Below, piece after piece: positions 33,484 to 41,894 of a DNA stretch of 64,000 bases. A model generated the notes under the pieces. The model ran no database searches and had not been told where the DNA came from. It saw only the letters and a program-made list of their open reading frames with translations. Source of the DNA: Sulfurivermis fontis (GTDB lineage: Bacteria > Pseudomonadota > Gammaproteobacteria > Thiohalomonadales > Thiohalomonadaceae); contig NZ_AP018724.1 in the NCBI RefSeq assembly GCF_004001245.1, positions 2,906,501 to 2,970,500 of the forward strand. The letters run 5' to 3'. Both the position numbers and the translations under genes were made by a program. How positions within the stretch are numbered: position 1 is the first letter of the stretch; every line of letters starts with the position of its first letter.

Positions 33484-34416
33484 TCACGAAAGGCGCAGCG
33501 CCCAGTAGTCGCGCACGCTGGTGCGATACACGTTCTGCACCACGAGGTGGTCCACGCCGCCCACCGTGATCAGGTTCTCGGCGGCGTTGTTGAACCCGGA
33601 GACGTGATAGACGCCTTCCAGCTCGCCGAAGAGGTCGTGATCGGTGCCGGAGTTGTATTGCGTGAGCACGATGGGCGAGAGCACGTAGGTGCCGTCCGGC
33701 GCCTCGCGCAGGTTGCCGAGGTAGGTGTAGTTCGTCGGCCAGACCGGGCGCGGCCCGTCGTAGCGATACTCGGACGACGAGTAGGCGACGTTCTGGAACG
33801 GCAGCCAAGCGCCCGAGGGGCCGCGCAGCATGCAGGCGGTGTTGGCGTTGTTCTGTCCATCCTCGCCCGGGTCGACGAAATGGCGGTGGTTGGGCGAGGT
33901 CACGCTGTAGTTGCGGCCCCGCTGGCCGGTCATCGAGCCGCCGACGAGCAGCGGGTACGGATACTGACCCGGCGTCGCGTAGGGCAGGACGAAGCCCAGG
34001 TGCGCCGCCTGGTAGACGGTCGAGATCTTCGCCACCACCACGGCACGTCGGCCGTTGGCCACGAACCAGTACGGGATCGCTGTGTTCCAGAGCGACATCA
34101 TCGGCAGCCAGCCGCTGATCGCGCCCGGTTGCGTATAGAAGTCGTTGGCCGGGTTGAAGCCGATGAAGCCGTTCAGGTCCCACATGTAGTAGCCGGCCGT
34201 GGCGTTCTCGTAGGCCCGGATGCCGCAGTAGATCTCCTCGGCACCGGCCAGGCCGGGCGCCTTGAGGATGAGCTCTTTCGTAGCGGCGTCCGTCGTCCAG
34301 TGCAGCGCCTGCCACTGCTGGCCCGCGGCGACCAGATTCGGGTGAGTGGTGAGGAAGGCATGGAAGCGGTCCAGCAGATCGCGGTAATCGCTGGCCGTGC
34401 CGATTTCGAACGCCAT
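33484..34416 (-). CDS. tail-tip structural protein, paralogue 2
   Basis: 310 aa. The N-terminus (ASDYRDLLDRFHAFLTTHPN) parallels the paralogue downstream, and the same order of strands follows (KELILKAPGLAGAEEIYCGI, YYMWDLNGFIGF, HRHFVDPGEDGQ). The two genes are separated by 6 bp and probably arose by duplication. Family not named with confidence. The gene lies directly after the tape measure, the usual site of distal tail proteins. Confidence 0.65.
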   Translation of the reverse strand: MAFEIGTASDYRDLLDRFHAFLTTHPNLVAAGQQWQALHWTTDAATKELILKAPGLAGAEEIYCGIRAYENATAGYYMWDLNGFIGFNPANDFYTQPGAISGWLPMMSLWNTAIPYWFVANGRRAVVVAKISTVYQAAHLGFVLPYATPGQYPYPLLVGGSMTGQRGRNYSVTSPNHRHFVDPGEDGQNNANTACMLRGPSGAWLPFQNVAYSSSEYRYDGPRPVWPTNYTYLGNLREAPDGTYVLSPIVLTQYNSGTDHDLFGELEGVYHVSGFNNAAENLITVGGVDHLVVQNVYRTSVRDYWALRLS

Positions 34417-37400
34417 TTACGCAAGCACCTGTCTGACGGCTCCCGCATTGCGTTGCAGGATGTTGAGGATGGTCTTCTCGCCCGCGGACGAGTTGAGGTA
34501 GTCGGCGGCCATCGCCGGGTCGATCACGTTGACGATGCGCACCGCCTGGCCCTGCGGTTGCGGGGGCGGCATCTCGGGCACCAGCCCGCCGGCGGCGAAG
34601 GTGAGCCGGGGCCCCTGGATGCGCGGTCCGCCTTCGATGCCGTTGATCGCCTCCAGGAACGCCACGCCCACGCGCTTCACGGCGGCGGCATTGACTACGT
34701 ACTCGCCGGCGGAGAGTCGTGCCGGGATCGAGTCGCTGGTGGAGGTGCCCGGGCCGGTGACGTAGCCGCCGCCGGCGAAGCCCTGGAACAACGACGAGAC
34801 CAGCGATCCCAGGCTGAACCCGCCCGCGCCGCCGCCCCCGAACAGGCTGCCGAACAGCGCCTCGGCGAGCTTCTGCGAGGCGATGCGGTTGATGGCGGCG
34901 AGTACCGAGCGGGCGAAGTCGGCGAAGGCGTCCTTGGCCGACTTGGCGCCGCTGCCGATGGCCTCGAACATCTGCGCGAAGCCGTCCTGCACCGCCCCGT
35001 CGATGGCGACCGCCACGTCGTCCACCACGAGCTTCACCTGCGCGATCTCGTTCTTCCAGGTCTGTACCCGGGCGACGGCCTCCGGGCCAATGGCCGCGGC
35101 GGCGGCCTCCAACTGCGGCAGGAGCGCATCGAGCGATTCGCCCGTCTGGCGATGCAGCGCAAGGATTTGGCTTCGTGCCTGGGATTCGGTGAGTAGCCCC
35201 GACTGGCGCTGCAGGTTGATCGACTCCTCGGATGCACGCATCCGGGCGAGCGCGTCGTTGAACTGGCGCTCGTAGTCGGCGAGATCGGCGGCCGCCGACT
35301 TGACGTCGATGAGGCGCCCGACCGTGGCCACGCCTTCGGTGTCGCCCTCGGCACGCAGCCGCTCGATCAGCGTCTGGTACTGCCGCTCGATCGCCGCGCG
35401 TCGATCCTGGCTGGTCGCCGCCCCGGTGAGGTCGAGCAGTTCGTCGCGCACCTTGGCAAGCTCCTCGCGCAGCTCGCGCTCGGCCTGGGTGGCCTTGCGG
35501 GCATTGGCGACCTCGACGTCCGCGCGCTTGTTGTTGAGGACGGTGAGCTCCGCTTCGAGCTTGGCGACCTCGGCTTTCGCCTTGAGGCGTACCGGTTCGT
35601 CCTTGCCGGTCCTCTGCAGGCGCTGCTGCTCCGCGAGCGAGACCTGCACGCGCCGGATCTCCGCATCGATCTCCTGCTGCTCGATCCGGGTCTTGGCCGC
35701 GTAGTAGTCCTTGAGCGAGATCAGCCGGTCTTCGAGGGAGGCATCCAATGCCCGCGCCTGACGGTCCAACGCGTCCTTGAGGAGCTTGAATTCGGCCTCG
35801 GCCTGGGCCTGCACGAGGGCGAGCTTCGCTGCTTCGCCTCCCTTGTCGGGGGCGGACAAGGCCTGCGGCTGCGGACGGCCGAAGACGCCCGGCTGGGTTT
35901 GCTCGGGGCGGATGCGCCGGGCGATGGCTTGCGCGGCCTCCCCGACGTAGTCGCGCGTGACGGCGTCGCGCACGGCTCCAGCCAACTCCTTCCCGAAATC
36001 CCGCACCTCGCCGAGCTGGCGGCCGAGTGCTGCGCGCAGCGCCTGCATCGAAAAGTCGCCGCTGAAGGCCGCTGCCACGTCCTGGCCCAAGGCCTTCGCC
36101 AGCTCTCCGATGTCGGAGAAGGCGCTACGAAAGCGCTCGACCAGGAAGGCGGCCGTGATGCCGACGACGCTGCCGATGGCGTTGAACGCGCCGATGACGA
36201 CGTTCACCATCGCGCGGACGGCCGTGCCGATGGCGTTCAGCGCGCCGACCATCGCCGCGCGCACGCGGACCCAGGAGAGATCGTTGGTACCGACCAGCCT
36301 TCCTAAGGCTCTGACGACTTCGCCGACCTTCTCGACGACCAGGTCCCAGGCGGCGGCGACGATCTGCTTGATCGAGGCGGTCCTGCCGCCGAACTCGACC
36401 ACGGCGTCGCGCGCCGAATAGAGTGCGCCCGCGAGCAGCCCCGCGGCGGTCACGATGACGCCGATGGGCCCGCCCAGGAGCGCGAGCACCCCGCGCAACA
36501 GACCCGCGGCGCGACCGAGCAGGGACGTGGACGCTACTGCCTGAGCCACGGCACCGGAAGCAGCGGTGGCTTGCAGCCGGGCCTTGGCCGCATCCGCGAC
36601 CAGCGCGCCGGTGGCAAGCCCTTGCGCACGTGCCTGAGCCAAGGCGGCATCGGCGAGCCGCACCCGGGCGAGCGCCTCGGCTTCCAGCGTGCGCAGGTTG
36701 GCCAGGCGCGCGGCCGCTTCCGCCCGGGCGGCAGCAACACTGGTCGCGAAGGCGCCGGCCATCCGCCCGAACGCGGCAACCAGCACGACACCGGCCAAGT
36801 CGATCAGCAGCTCGAGATGCCCGGCGACGAGCTGGATGGCCTGCGCCAGTCCCGCCGTCAGACCCGAGCTCGCGTCGCGTTCGCCGAAGGCTCGCTGGAA
36901 GGCGTTCCTGAGGCGGGTGAGCGCACCCGACACCGTATCGGGGAGGCTCGCGTACTCCTCGGCGAGGCGCGTCCGCTCCTTGAGCAAGGCGTCGAGCACG
37001 GCCTTCGAGGTGATCTTGCCTTCCTGCGCCAGGGCCCGCAGTGAGCCGAGCGGCACGCCCATGCCGTCGGCGATGGCCTGCGCCAGGCGCGGCGTCTGCT
37101 CGATGACGGAATTGAACTCCTCACCGCGCAGCTGGCCCGAGGCGAAGGCCTGCCCCAGCTGCAGCAGGGCACCGGCCGCCGCGTCGCTGGATGCGCCGGA
37201 GAGCGACACGGCCTGCCCGATGGCGTCGGTAGCCGCCAGCACGTCCGCCTGCGAACGCCCCAACGCCTGCACCGAGGGTGCGAGCCGCGCATAGAGAGTG
37301 ATGGTCTCTGCCAGGGGCGCGCGGTTTTTCTGGGCGATCTCGAAGAGGGCCGCGTCGGCGCGGTTGAACTCCTCTTGCGAGGTGACCGCGAGCTTGAGGC

Positions 37401-37608
37401 GCGCCTGCAGGTTCTTGTACTGGTCGGCGACCTCGACCAGTTCGCGCACCCCCAGCCCGATGCCGATCGCACCGCCGATGCGGGAGAGCACCTGGCCGAC
37501 CTGGGCGGCTTCGCCGCGCAGGCGGGCGAGATTTCCCTGTACGGACTGGAAGGCCCGTCGCGTCTCATCGACGGCGGTGATGAGGATCTGGGCACGGTTA
37601 CCGGCCAC
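34417..37608 (-). CDS. tail tape measure protein
   Basis: 1063 aa from a GTG at 37608 placed 7 bp after GAAGG (a TTG at 37614 overlapping the previous stop is the alternative). The N-terminal tape-measure domain covers about residues 60-230: ADQYKNLQARLKLAVTSQEE, LGRSQADVLAATDAIGQAVS, GQLRGEEFNSVIEQTPRLAQ. Hydrophobic segments near 265-300 and 370-410 and long coiled coils (about 610-760) follow, then a Gly-rich tail (GGGGAGGFSLGSL) and a C-terminal domain. Its length should set tail length. Confidence 0.93.
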   Translation of the reverse strand: MAGNRAQILITAVDETRRAFQSVQGNLARLRGEAAQVGQVLSRIGGAIGIGLGVRELVEVADQYKNLQARLKLAVTSQEEFNRADAALFEIAQKNRAPLAETITLYARLAPSVQALGRSQADVLAATDAIGQAVSLSGASSDAAAGALLQLGQAFASGQLRGEEFNSVIEQTPRLAQAIADGMGVPLGSLRALAQEGKITSKAVLDALLKERTRLAEEYASLPDTVSGALTRLRNAFQRAFGERDASSGLTAGLAQAIQLVAGHLELLIDLAGVVLVAAFGRMAGAFATSVAAARAEAAARLANLRTLEAEALARVRLADAALAQARAQGLATGALVADAAKARLQATAASGAVAQAVASTSLLGRAAGLLRGVLALLGGPIGVIVTAAGLLAGALYSARDAVVEFGGRTASIKQIVAAAWDLVVEKVGEVVRALGRLVGTNDLSWVRVRAAMVGALNAIGTAVRAMVNVVIGAFNAIGSVVGITAAFLVERFRSAFSDIGELAKALGQDVAAAFSGDFSMQALRAALGRQLGEVRDFGKELAGAVRDAVTRDYVGEAAQAIARRIRPEQTQPGVFGRPQPQALSAPDKGGEAAKLALVQAQAEAEFKLLKDALDRQARALDASLEDRLISLKDYYAAKTRIEQQEIDAEIRRVQVSLAEQQRLQRTGKDEPVRLKAKAEVAKLEAELTVLNNKRADVEVANARKATQAERELREELAKVRDELLDLTGAATSQDRRAAIERQYQTLIERLRAEGDTEGVATVGRLIDVKSAAADLADYERQFNDALARMRASEESINLQRQSGLLTESQARSQILALHRQTGESLDALLPQLEAAAAAIGPEAVARVQTWKNEIAQVKLVVDDVAVAIDGAVQDGFAQMFEAIGSGAKSAKDAFADFARSVLAAINRIASQKLAEALFGSLFGGGGAGGFSLGSLVSSLFQGFAGGGYVTGPGTSTSDSIPARLSAGEYVVNAAAVKRVGVAFLEAINGIEGGPRIQGPRLTFAAGGLVPEMPPPQPQGQAVRIVNVIDPAMAADYLNSSAGEKTILNILQRNAGAVRQVLA

Positions 37609-37610
37609 GT

Positions 37611-38258
37611 TCAAACCTTCGACATTGCTTTACGGATGGCCGCCGTCAGGCGGGGAAGATCGCCTCGCACCGAGCGGGCGAGGTCGAACCGTTTTCTCAA
37701 GCTCACGCGTCGCACGAGCACGGCGATGGGAATCTCCTGGCCGCGCCGCACGCGCCTGGCGCCGGTGCGCTCCCGCTCGGCACGACGAAAGCGCGCGAGC
37801 GGCCGGGCGTTCTCGGCGATGTTCTCGGCCATCAGGATCTGCCGGCCGTTCTTCTCGATGAAGAAGGCATTGCCGGAGCGCATCAGGGCATCGATCACCC
37901 GAGCGAACGCCTTGCGCCCGATGCGCCGGTGCTGCGGCAGCAGCGGGACGAGCATCCGCCCCCGGATCGTTCCGCCCTGTTCGTGGATACCCAGCCAGGG
38001 CACTTTCGAGCCGATGTAGAGGGCCGGGAATTCCTTGGCCTTGCGGTCGAACACCTTGGCGTGCATCGAGCGGAGGAACTTCGGCTTCACGACCTTGAAA
38101 CCGGCGCGCATTTCGCCCCGCGCCCGCTCGGCCATCACCTTGCCGGTGTCGCGCATCGCGCGGGCCACGGCGGTGTGGATCGCCTTGCGGGTGTCGCCCT
38201 GCCAGGCGCTGAAGCGCCGCCGATCCAGCAAGCCCTCAGCGACCAGATCGATCTTCAT
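37611..38258 (-). CDS. DUF6441-family phage protein
   Basis: 215 aa from the ATG at 38258. It is very basic, with a helical N-terminus and the core EFPALYIGSKVPWLGIHEQG, then RMLVPLLPQHRRIGRKAFAR. This is the DUF6441 pattern and is reminiscent of minor tail/completion proteins of the gpZ/HK97 gp10 type. The start lies 23 bp inside the end of the frameshifted chaperone frame and the stop overlaps the tape-measure start. Role in tail assembly inferred from position. Confidence 0.78.
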   Translation of the reverse strand: MKIDLVAEGLLDRRRFSAWQGDTRKAIHTAVARAMRDTGKVMAERARGEMRAGFKVVKPKFLRSMHAKVFDRKAKEFPALYIGSKVPWLGIHEQGGTIRGRMLVPLLPQHRRIGRKAFARVIDALMRSGNAFFIEKNGRQILMAENIAENARPLARFRRAERERTGARRVRRGQEIPIAVLVRRVSLRKRFDLARSVRGDLPRLTAAIRKAMSKV

Positions 38259-38538
38259 CACGCATGCCCCGATGGAGTTCGGTCTGGAGTTCACGGATGC
38301 CGTCGCGACTGCCCTGGGCGGCAGCGGTCATGACGGCAAGCCGGGTGGCGAGCCGTTCGTGTTCGAGGCGGCGATCGGCGGCGAGGAAGGCGTTCAGCTG
38401 GCCCAACGTGTAGCCGAGGATGTCCGGGTAGCGGTGACCGCCCCGTATCAGGCGGGCGATGGCGTCAGCCCAGCCAGACGGCCGTTCAGACGCTGCGCCA
38501 GATCGCCGACTTTCGGCGCGATCCGGCGCACGAAAAAA
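38236..38538 (-). CDS. tail assembly chaperone, T extension made by -1 frameshift
   Basis: This frame has no convincing start codon of its own. It overlaps the end of the upstream chaperone gene and lies exactly one base back in frame. Read from the slippery site at 38532-38538 it gives RAPDRAESRRSGAASERPSG, then WADAIARLIRGGHRYPDILG and a helical tail ending RDEDRSGR. WADAI-like starts are typical of the T part of lambda G/GT chaperones, which recruit the tape measure. The fusion would be about 200 aa, against 129 aa for the G form. Confidence 0.8.
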   Translation of the reverse strand, partial: FFRAPDRAESRRSGAASERPSGWADAIARLIRGGHRYPDILGYTLGQLNAFLAADRRLEHERLATRLAVMTAAAQGSRDGIRELQTELHRGMRDEDRSGR

Positions 38539-38837
38539 TCCGCGTTCACCTCGAACACGGTCGCCGCCAGGGTGATGGCATCGTCGAGAGCCAGCGCGTC
38601 CACCCACTCGCGCGGTTGGCGGCTGGCGATCGCCAACCCGGTGAGCAAGGCATCGCCGTGGTCCGAGAGCAAGGCGAGCCAGTCCGGCTCGCCCGCCAGT
38701 CGTTGCGCGAAGGGCTGCACGGCCTTGAGCATCGCCGGCAGCTCGCCGAGCACCAGCGGGCTGATCGCGAGGCGTTGGCCGGCCAGATCCACAACTTGAG
38801 GCTGCGGCACGAGAACATCCAGATCGGAAGCACTCAT
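38448..38837 (-). CDS. tail assembly chaperone, G form (DUF6631-like)
   Basis: 129 aa from the ATG at 38837, with GAGGGGG 6 bp upstream; upstream in-frame starts at 38852 and 38843 are less well placed. Mostly helical: LAISPLVLGELPAMLKAVQP, WLALLSDHGDALLTGLAIAS, WVDALALDDAITLAATVFEV. It sits between tail tube and tape measure, the conserved place for G/GT proteins. Normal termination gives the G form; a -1 slip at T-TTT-TTC gives the GT form. Confidence 0.82.
   Translation of the reverse strand: MSASDLDVLVPQPQVVDLAGQRLAISPLVLGELPAMLKAVQPFAQRLAGEPDWLALLSDHGDALLTGLAIASRQPREWVDALALDDAITLAATVFEVNADFFVRRIAPKVGDLAQRLNGRLAGLTPSPA
38532..38538 (-). promoter_or_regulatory. slippery heptamer T TTT TTC
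   Basis: On the minus strand the G frame reads GAT TTT TTC GTG. T-TTT-TTC is in the zero frame required for a -1 slip into the T frame. The overlap of the two open frames continues for 84 bp past it. It is analogous to lambda G-GGA-AAG. Confidence 0.8.
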
Positions 38838-38848
38838 CGTCATCCCCC

Positions 38849-39601
38849 TCACAGCAGCACGACGCGGCCGAACTGGCCGAGGTCGCCGGCGGCGGGCTTG
38901 AGCGTGTCGGCCAGCACCTGGCCCGAAAGCTCGAACTTCAGCAGCTCGTCGGTGATGACCGAGAGCTCCTTGGCCGGGTTGATGGCCACGCGGTAGAGAT
39001 CGATCACCACCTCGCGGTTGCCGTCGGCGGTATTGAGTCCCTCGAAGCGCACCCAGCGCTCGGGCAGCGGCTGGGTGAACATGGCGGTGACCGATGCCGT
39101 GCCGTAGGCGTAGTCGACCTTGAAGGGCTCGACGTAGGGTCCGCCGGTGGTGGCGTCGAGGATCACCAGCGAGCCGTGCTTGGCGTTCACCGAGTACTGC
39201 GCGGCCGGCAGAATCTTGGGGGTGGCGCTGGAGTCCTTTACCACCACCGACGAGACGTCCTGCTTGGCGAGCAGGTAGAGGCTGCCGGGAGTGACCGGGT
39301 TCGGCAGCGCCTCGGCGGTGACCGTGCCCGGGGTCTGGGCGGTGGTGGCGCCGTAGAGGGCGAGCGCCAGGTTGGTCGTGATGAGCTCCTCCAGCGTGCA
39401 GGCGAACTCGCCCTTCTTGGTCTTGATGAGCTGCAGGTCGGTGAGGCGCTGGCCGCTCACCGACTCCTGGTGCTCCAGGGTCTCCACCGAGAGGGAGACC
39501 TTGAGTTCGGGCACGTTGCCCACGTAGGCCAGGCCCTGCGGGTTGCCGAGTGCGTCGCGGGCGCCGATGTAGACGCGCCCCTGTCCGGAAAAGTAAGGCA
39601 T
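38849..39601 (-). CDS. major tail tube protein
   Basis: 250 aa. It begins MPYFSGQGRVYIGARDALGN and has GNVPELKVSLSVETLEHQES near 30-48, the classic tail-tube pattern of siphophages (gpV-like). Beta-strands with LVILDATTGG and VDYAYGTASVTAM follow, and the C-terminus is PAAGDLGQFGRVVLL. It lies directly before the G/GT chaperones and after the small DUF7210 gene. High expression is expected. Confidence 0.88.
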   Translation of the reverse strand: MPYFSGQGRVYIGARDALGNPQGLAYVGNVPELKVSLSVETLEHQESVSGQRLTDLQLIKTKKGEFACTLEELITTNLALALYGATTAQTPGTVTAEALPNPVTPGSLYLLAKQDVSSVVVKDSSATPKILPAAQYSVNAKHGSLVILDATTGGPYVEPFKVDYAYGTASVTAMFTQPLPERWVRFEGLNTADGNREVVIDLYRVAINPAKELSVITDELLKFELSGQVLADTLKPAAGDLGQFGRVVLL

Positions 39602-39603
39602 GG

Positions 39604-39798
39604 TCAGTCTCCTTTACGGGTCTTGATCGGGGTCTGGGGTTGAGGGTCGGCCGGCCGCGCGGCTCCGCGCTCGATCAGCCCCCGCGCGGTCCCGCGCTCG
39701 ATCAACCATTGCGCCGCTGCCTCGTCGAGATCGAGGATCTCGCCGGGGGCGTGGAGTCGGCCGGCGTGGGTGTGCGGTTCGATGAGTTCGATGTGCAT
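39604..39798 (-). CDS. small DUF7210-like phage protein
   Basis: 64 aa from the ATG at 39798 (GGATAGTCACC upstream). MHIELIEPHTHAGRLHAPGE is followed by DEAAAQWLIERGTARG, a pattern common to short phage proteins carrying an (A/D)xxxAxxLIxxGxAR motif beside head-tail genes. The second half contains an imperfect repeat (LIERGTARG / LIERGAARP). Exact role unknown. Confidence 0.68.
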   Translation of the reverse strand: MHIELIEPHTHAGRLHAPGEILDLDEAAAQWLIERGTARGLIERGAARPADPQPQTPIKTRKGD

Positions 39799-39803
39799 GG
39801 TGA

Positions 39804-40232
39804 CTATCCTTTTTGGGTGAGGTCGGAGGCCAGGGTGCGGTAGCGGATCTCGTAACGCGCGGGCACGGCCAGGGCTTGGCTGTCTGCGTCCTCCGCGTCC
39901 CACTCGCAGTCGATCTCGCGCACGCCCAGGGCCAGCCCGCCGAGGCTCGGCTCGGCCATGAGCGCGCCGTGCGCCGCGACGATGAGCGCGTCGGCCACGT
40001 CGAAGGCGTCGTCTTCGCGCGCGAGCGCGACCAGCCTCAGCGTCAGGGCGCGCTCACACCGGTCGTTCGCAAGCGCTGCGACCTGATCGCCTTCGATGAA
40101 CAGCAGGAGCGCGGGGCTCGCCTCGCGCGGGAGCGGCACGGTGGGCTGGCGATGCAGCGGCGTCGGTGCGATCGCGGGACCGATACGCGCCACGATCGCC
40201 CGGACCAGGCGCTCGCGGACGGAGGACGTCAT
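39804..40232 (-). CDS. tail terminator / gpU-like protein
   Basis: 142 aa; the ATG overlaps the upstream stop (ATGA). The N-terminal helix VRERLVRAIVARIGPAI, the ALLLFIEGDQVAALANDRCE strand region, and the C-terminal VREIDCEWDAEDADSQALAV then YEIRYRTLASDL match gpU-like minor tail proteins that cap the tail tube. It is placed between the head-tail joining protein and the tail tube region. Confidence 0.78.
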   Translation of the reverse strand: MTSSVRERLVRAIVARIGPAIAPTPLHRQPTVPLPREASPALLLFIEGDQVAALANDRCERALTLRLVALAREDDAFDVADALIVAAHGALMAEPSLGGLALGVREIDCEWDAEDADSQALAVPARYEIRYRTLASDLTQKG

Positions 40233-40510
40233 AGCCGGGTCAGCTTGGCCTGCATCTCGGAGCCGTCGCGCAGCTGGCGGACCTCGCGCACCCGATATGG
40301 GCTTCCCGCGATCTCCACCGTGTCGCCGGCGGCGAGGGTGAGCCAGGCGCTCGGGTACTCGAGGTGGTAGTCGCGGTTCAGTGCGAGCCCGTCGAGCGCC
40401 AGCTCATCCGGGGCGCTGAAGACGCACTGCACCGTGAGCGAACCCACCATGACGTCGGTGAGCAGCCCGGCGCGGCCGGCGGCCTCGTAAAGATCCGTCA
40501 CCTGCGTCAT
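40229..40510 (-). CDS. head-tail joining protein (FII-like)
   Basis: 93 aa from the ATG at 40510, overlapping the capsid stop (ATGA). The sequence contains VQCVFSAPDELALDG, then YPSAWLTLAAGDTVEIAGSP, then YRVREVRQLRDGSEMQAKLT. This matches short head-tail completion proteins with a beta-barrel and C-terminal RxVxxDGxE strand. Co-translated with major capsid and gpU-like protein. Confidence 0.8.
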   Translation of the reverse strand: MTQVTDLYEAAGRAGLLTDVMVGSLTVQCVFSAPDELALDGLALNRDYHLEYPSAWLTLAAGDTVEIAGSPYRVREVRQLRDGSEMQAKLTRL

Positions 40511-41514
40511 CACGCTGCCGTCAGCTTCACCAGCACACCGGGCCGGTGGCACATGGGCAGCGGGTTGCTCTGGGTGTGCAGGTCGGTGCCGCGGTCGAAC
40601 TTGCGCGGCTCCTGCTTGGCGTAGAGCGGCAGGCCCAGGGTGTTGACCGTCTCGTTGAAGTCGGCGGGCGCGACGTAGGTGGCGAAGGTGTCGACGGTGC
40701 CGAGCGGGAAGCAGTGGGCCTCGCCCGCCGCGATGAAGCGCCGGGTGGTGCCGGAGGCGTCGCTCGCCTGGCCGCGGTACTCCTCGAAGGTGATGCCGCC
40801 GAAGGTGAAGCCGCGGCGCATGTCGTTGATGAGCACCGCGCCCTGCTGCCAGTTCTTGTAGGCCTCCTCGACCTTGGCGTGGCCGGTCAGCGCGTCGAAA
40901 AACTCGGGCGAGCACAGGCAGTGCACGCCGGTCGAGAACTCGCCCGAGAGGTTGTCCTCGATGTGGCGCAGCACCTCGGCGCACTTGCCCTTGACGTTGG
41001 TGTTGGCGTTGCCGAGGGCGAAGTTCACGGTCTTGGGCGTGATGCCGAACTCGGTGTAGAGATTGACCAGCGGCGTGGCATCGGCGTCGAGGATCTCGCC
41101 CTTCAGCGCCCCCATGCGCAGGTGCTCCAGGGTGATGGCGTGCTTGTTGCGCATGGTCTCCAGGTGGCGGGCGAGCACGCCGGCCACGCTTTCGGTCTCG
41201 GTCTCCTGCCCGAAGCTGCGGATGCCCTGGACCTCCTCGGGCAGCACCACGTCGTCGTGCGGGATGTGGGGCACGACGAAGGCGCGCATCGCCCGCTTGC
41301 CGCGCTTGCCCACGGTGCCGGGCGAGCCGGGCGGCAGGGTCGGCAGCAGGTTCAGCACGCCGTGCATCTCCTCCACCACGACCTGGCGGGTACGCACCGG
41401 CTTCATGGGGAACAGGTCCAGAGTCTCCAGCCGCCCGTAGCGGTTGGGGATCAGGTTGATGGCGGCGGTGAGGCTCGCCATCGAGAAGGCGGGATTGGAA
41501 AAGGGATTCTGCAT
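40510..41514 (-). CDS. major capsid protein (lambda gpE family)
   Basis: 334 aa. It starts MQNPFSNPAFSMASLTAAIN and contains the gpE signatures YGRLETLDLFPMKPVRTRQV, IPHDDVVLPEEVQGIRSFG, RNKHAITLEHLRMGALKG and GTVDTFATYVAPADFNETVN, ending TQSNPLPMCHRPGVLVKL. It builds the icosahedral shell with the gpD-like decoration protein encoded 2 bp upstream. Length is normal for the family. Confidence 0.95.
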   Translation of the reverse strand: MQNPFSNPAFSMASLTAAINLIPNRYGRLETLDLFPMKPVRTRQVVVEEMHGVLNLLPTLPPGSPGTVGKRGKRAMRAFVVPHIPHDDVVLPEEVQGIRSFGQETETESVAGVLARHLETMRNKHAITLEHLRMGALKGEILDADATPLVNLYTEFGITPKTVNFALGNANTNVKGKCAEVLRHIEDNLSGEFSTGVHCLCSPEFFDALTGHAKVEEAYKNWQQGAVLINDMRRGFTFGGITFEEYRGQASDASGTTRRFIAAGEAHCFPLGTVDTFATYVAPADFNETVNTLGLPLYAKQEPRKFDRGTDLHTQSNPLPMCHRPGVLVKLTAA

Positions 41515-41516
41515 GG

Positions 41517-41891
41517 TCAGGCTCCTTCACGAACAAGGATGCCGCGCGCTTCGAGGGCGGCGATGGCGGCGGACTGCTGCGCGGGCGTCAGCCCTGCAGG
41601 CCAGACCAGCGCATGGCGGGCGACGATGGCGTGGCGCGCGACGATGACCGCATCGAGGTCGGCGGCGGTGGCGTCGGCGTCGACGATCAGCACGCCGGCG
41701 GGCAGCTCAGTGCCGTCGGTGGCGGCCGGATCGAGCGTCTTCAGCTTGTTGGTGGCGGTCTCGCGGCCGACGACGCTGCCCAGGGCGAGGTTCTGGCCGG
41801 CGGCGACCGTGGCCGGGTCGCGCGAGTACAGGTTGGGCGCCTCGTACTTCAGCAGGTCGCCCAGGTTCATCGGTTCAACTAGGGTCGGCAT
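41517..41891 (-). CDS. head decoration protein (gpD-like)
   Basis: 124 aa. GDLLKYEAPNLYSRDPATVA, then AGQNLALGSVVGRETATNKL and a C-terminal PAGLTPAQQSAAIAALEARG match the gpD-like family that stabilises the expanded capsid. It lies between the protease/scaffold gene and the capsid gene, as in lambda. Confidence 0.92.
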   Translation of the reverse strand: MPTLVEPMNLGDLLKYEAPNLYSRDPATVAAGQNLALGSVVGRETATNKLKTLDPAATDGTELPAGVLIVDADATAADLDAVIVARHAIVARHALVWPAGLTPAQQSAAIAALEARGILVREGA

Positions 41892-41894
41892 GGT

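Noticed and set aside
32485-34416. A diversity-generating retroelement acting on the tail-tip paralogues
   Set aside because: No reverse transcriptase, template repeat or adenine-biased variation is seen anywhere in the window.
33118-35196. A 692-codon plus-strand frame opposite tail genes
   Set aside because: Antisense to the tape-measure and tail-tip genes, low-complexity composition, no ribosome binding site.
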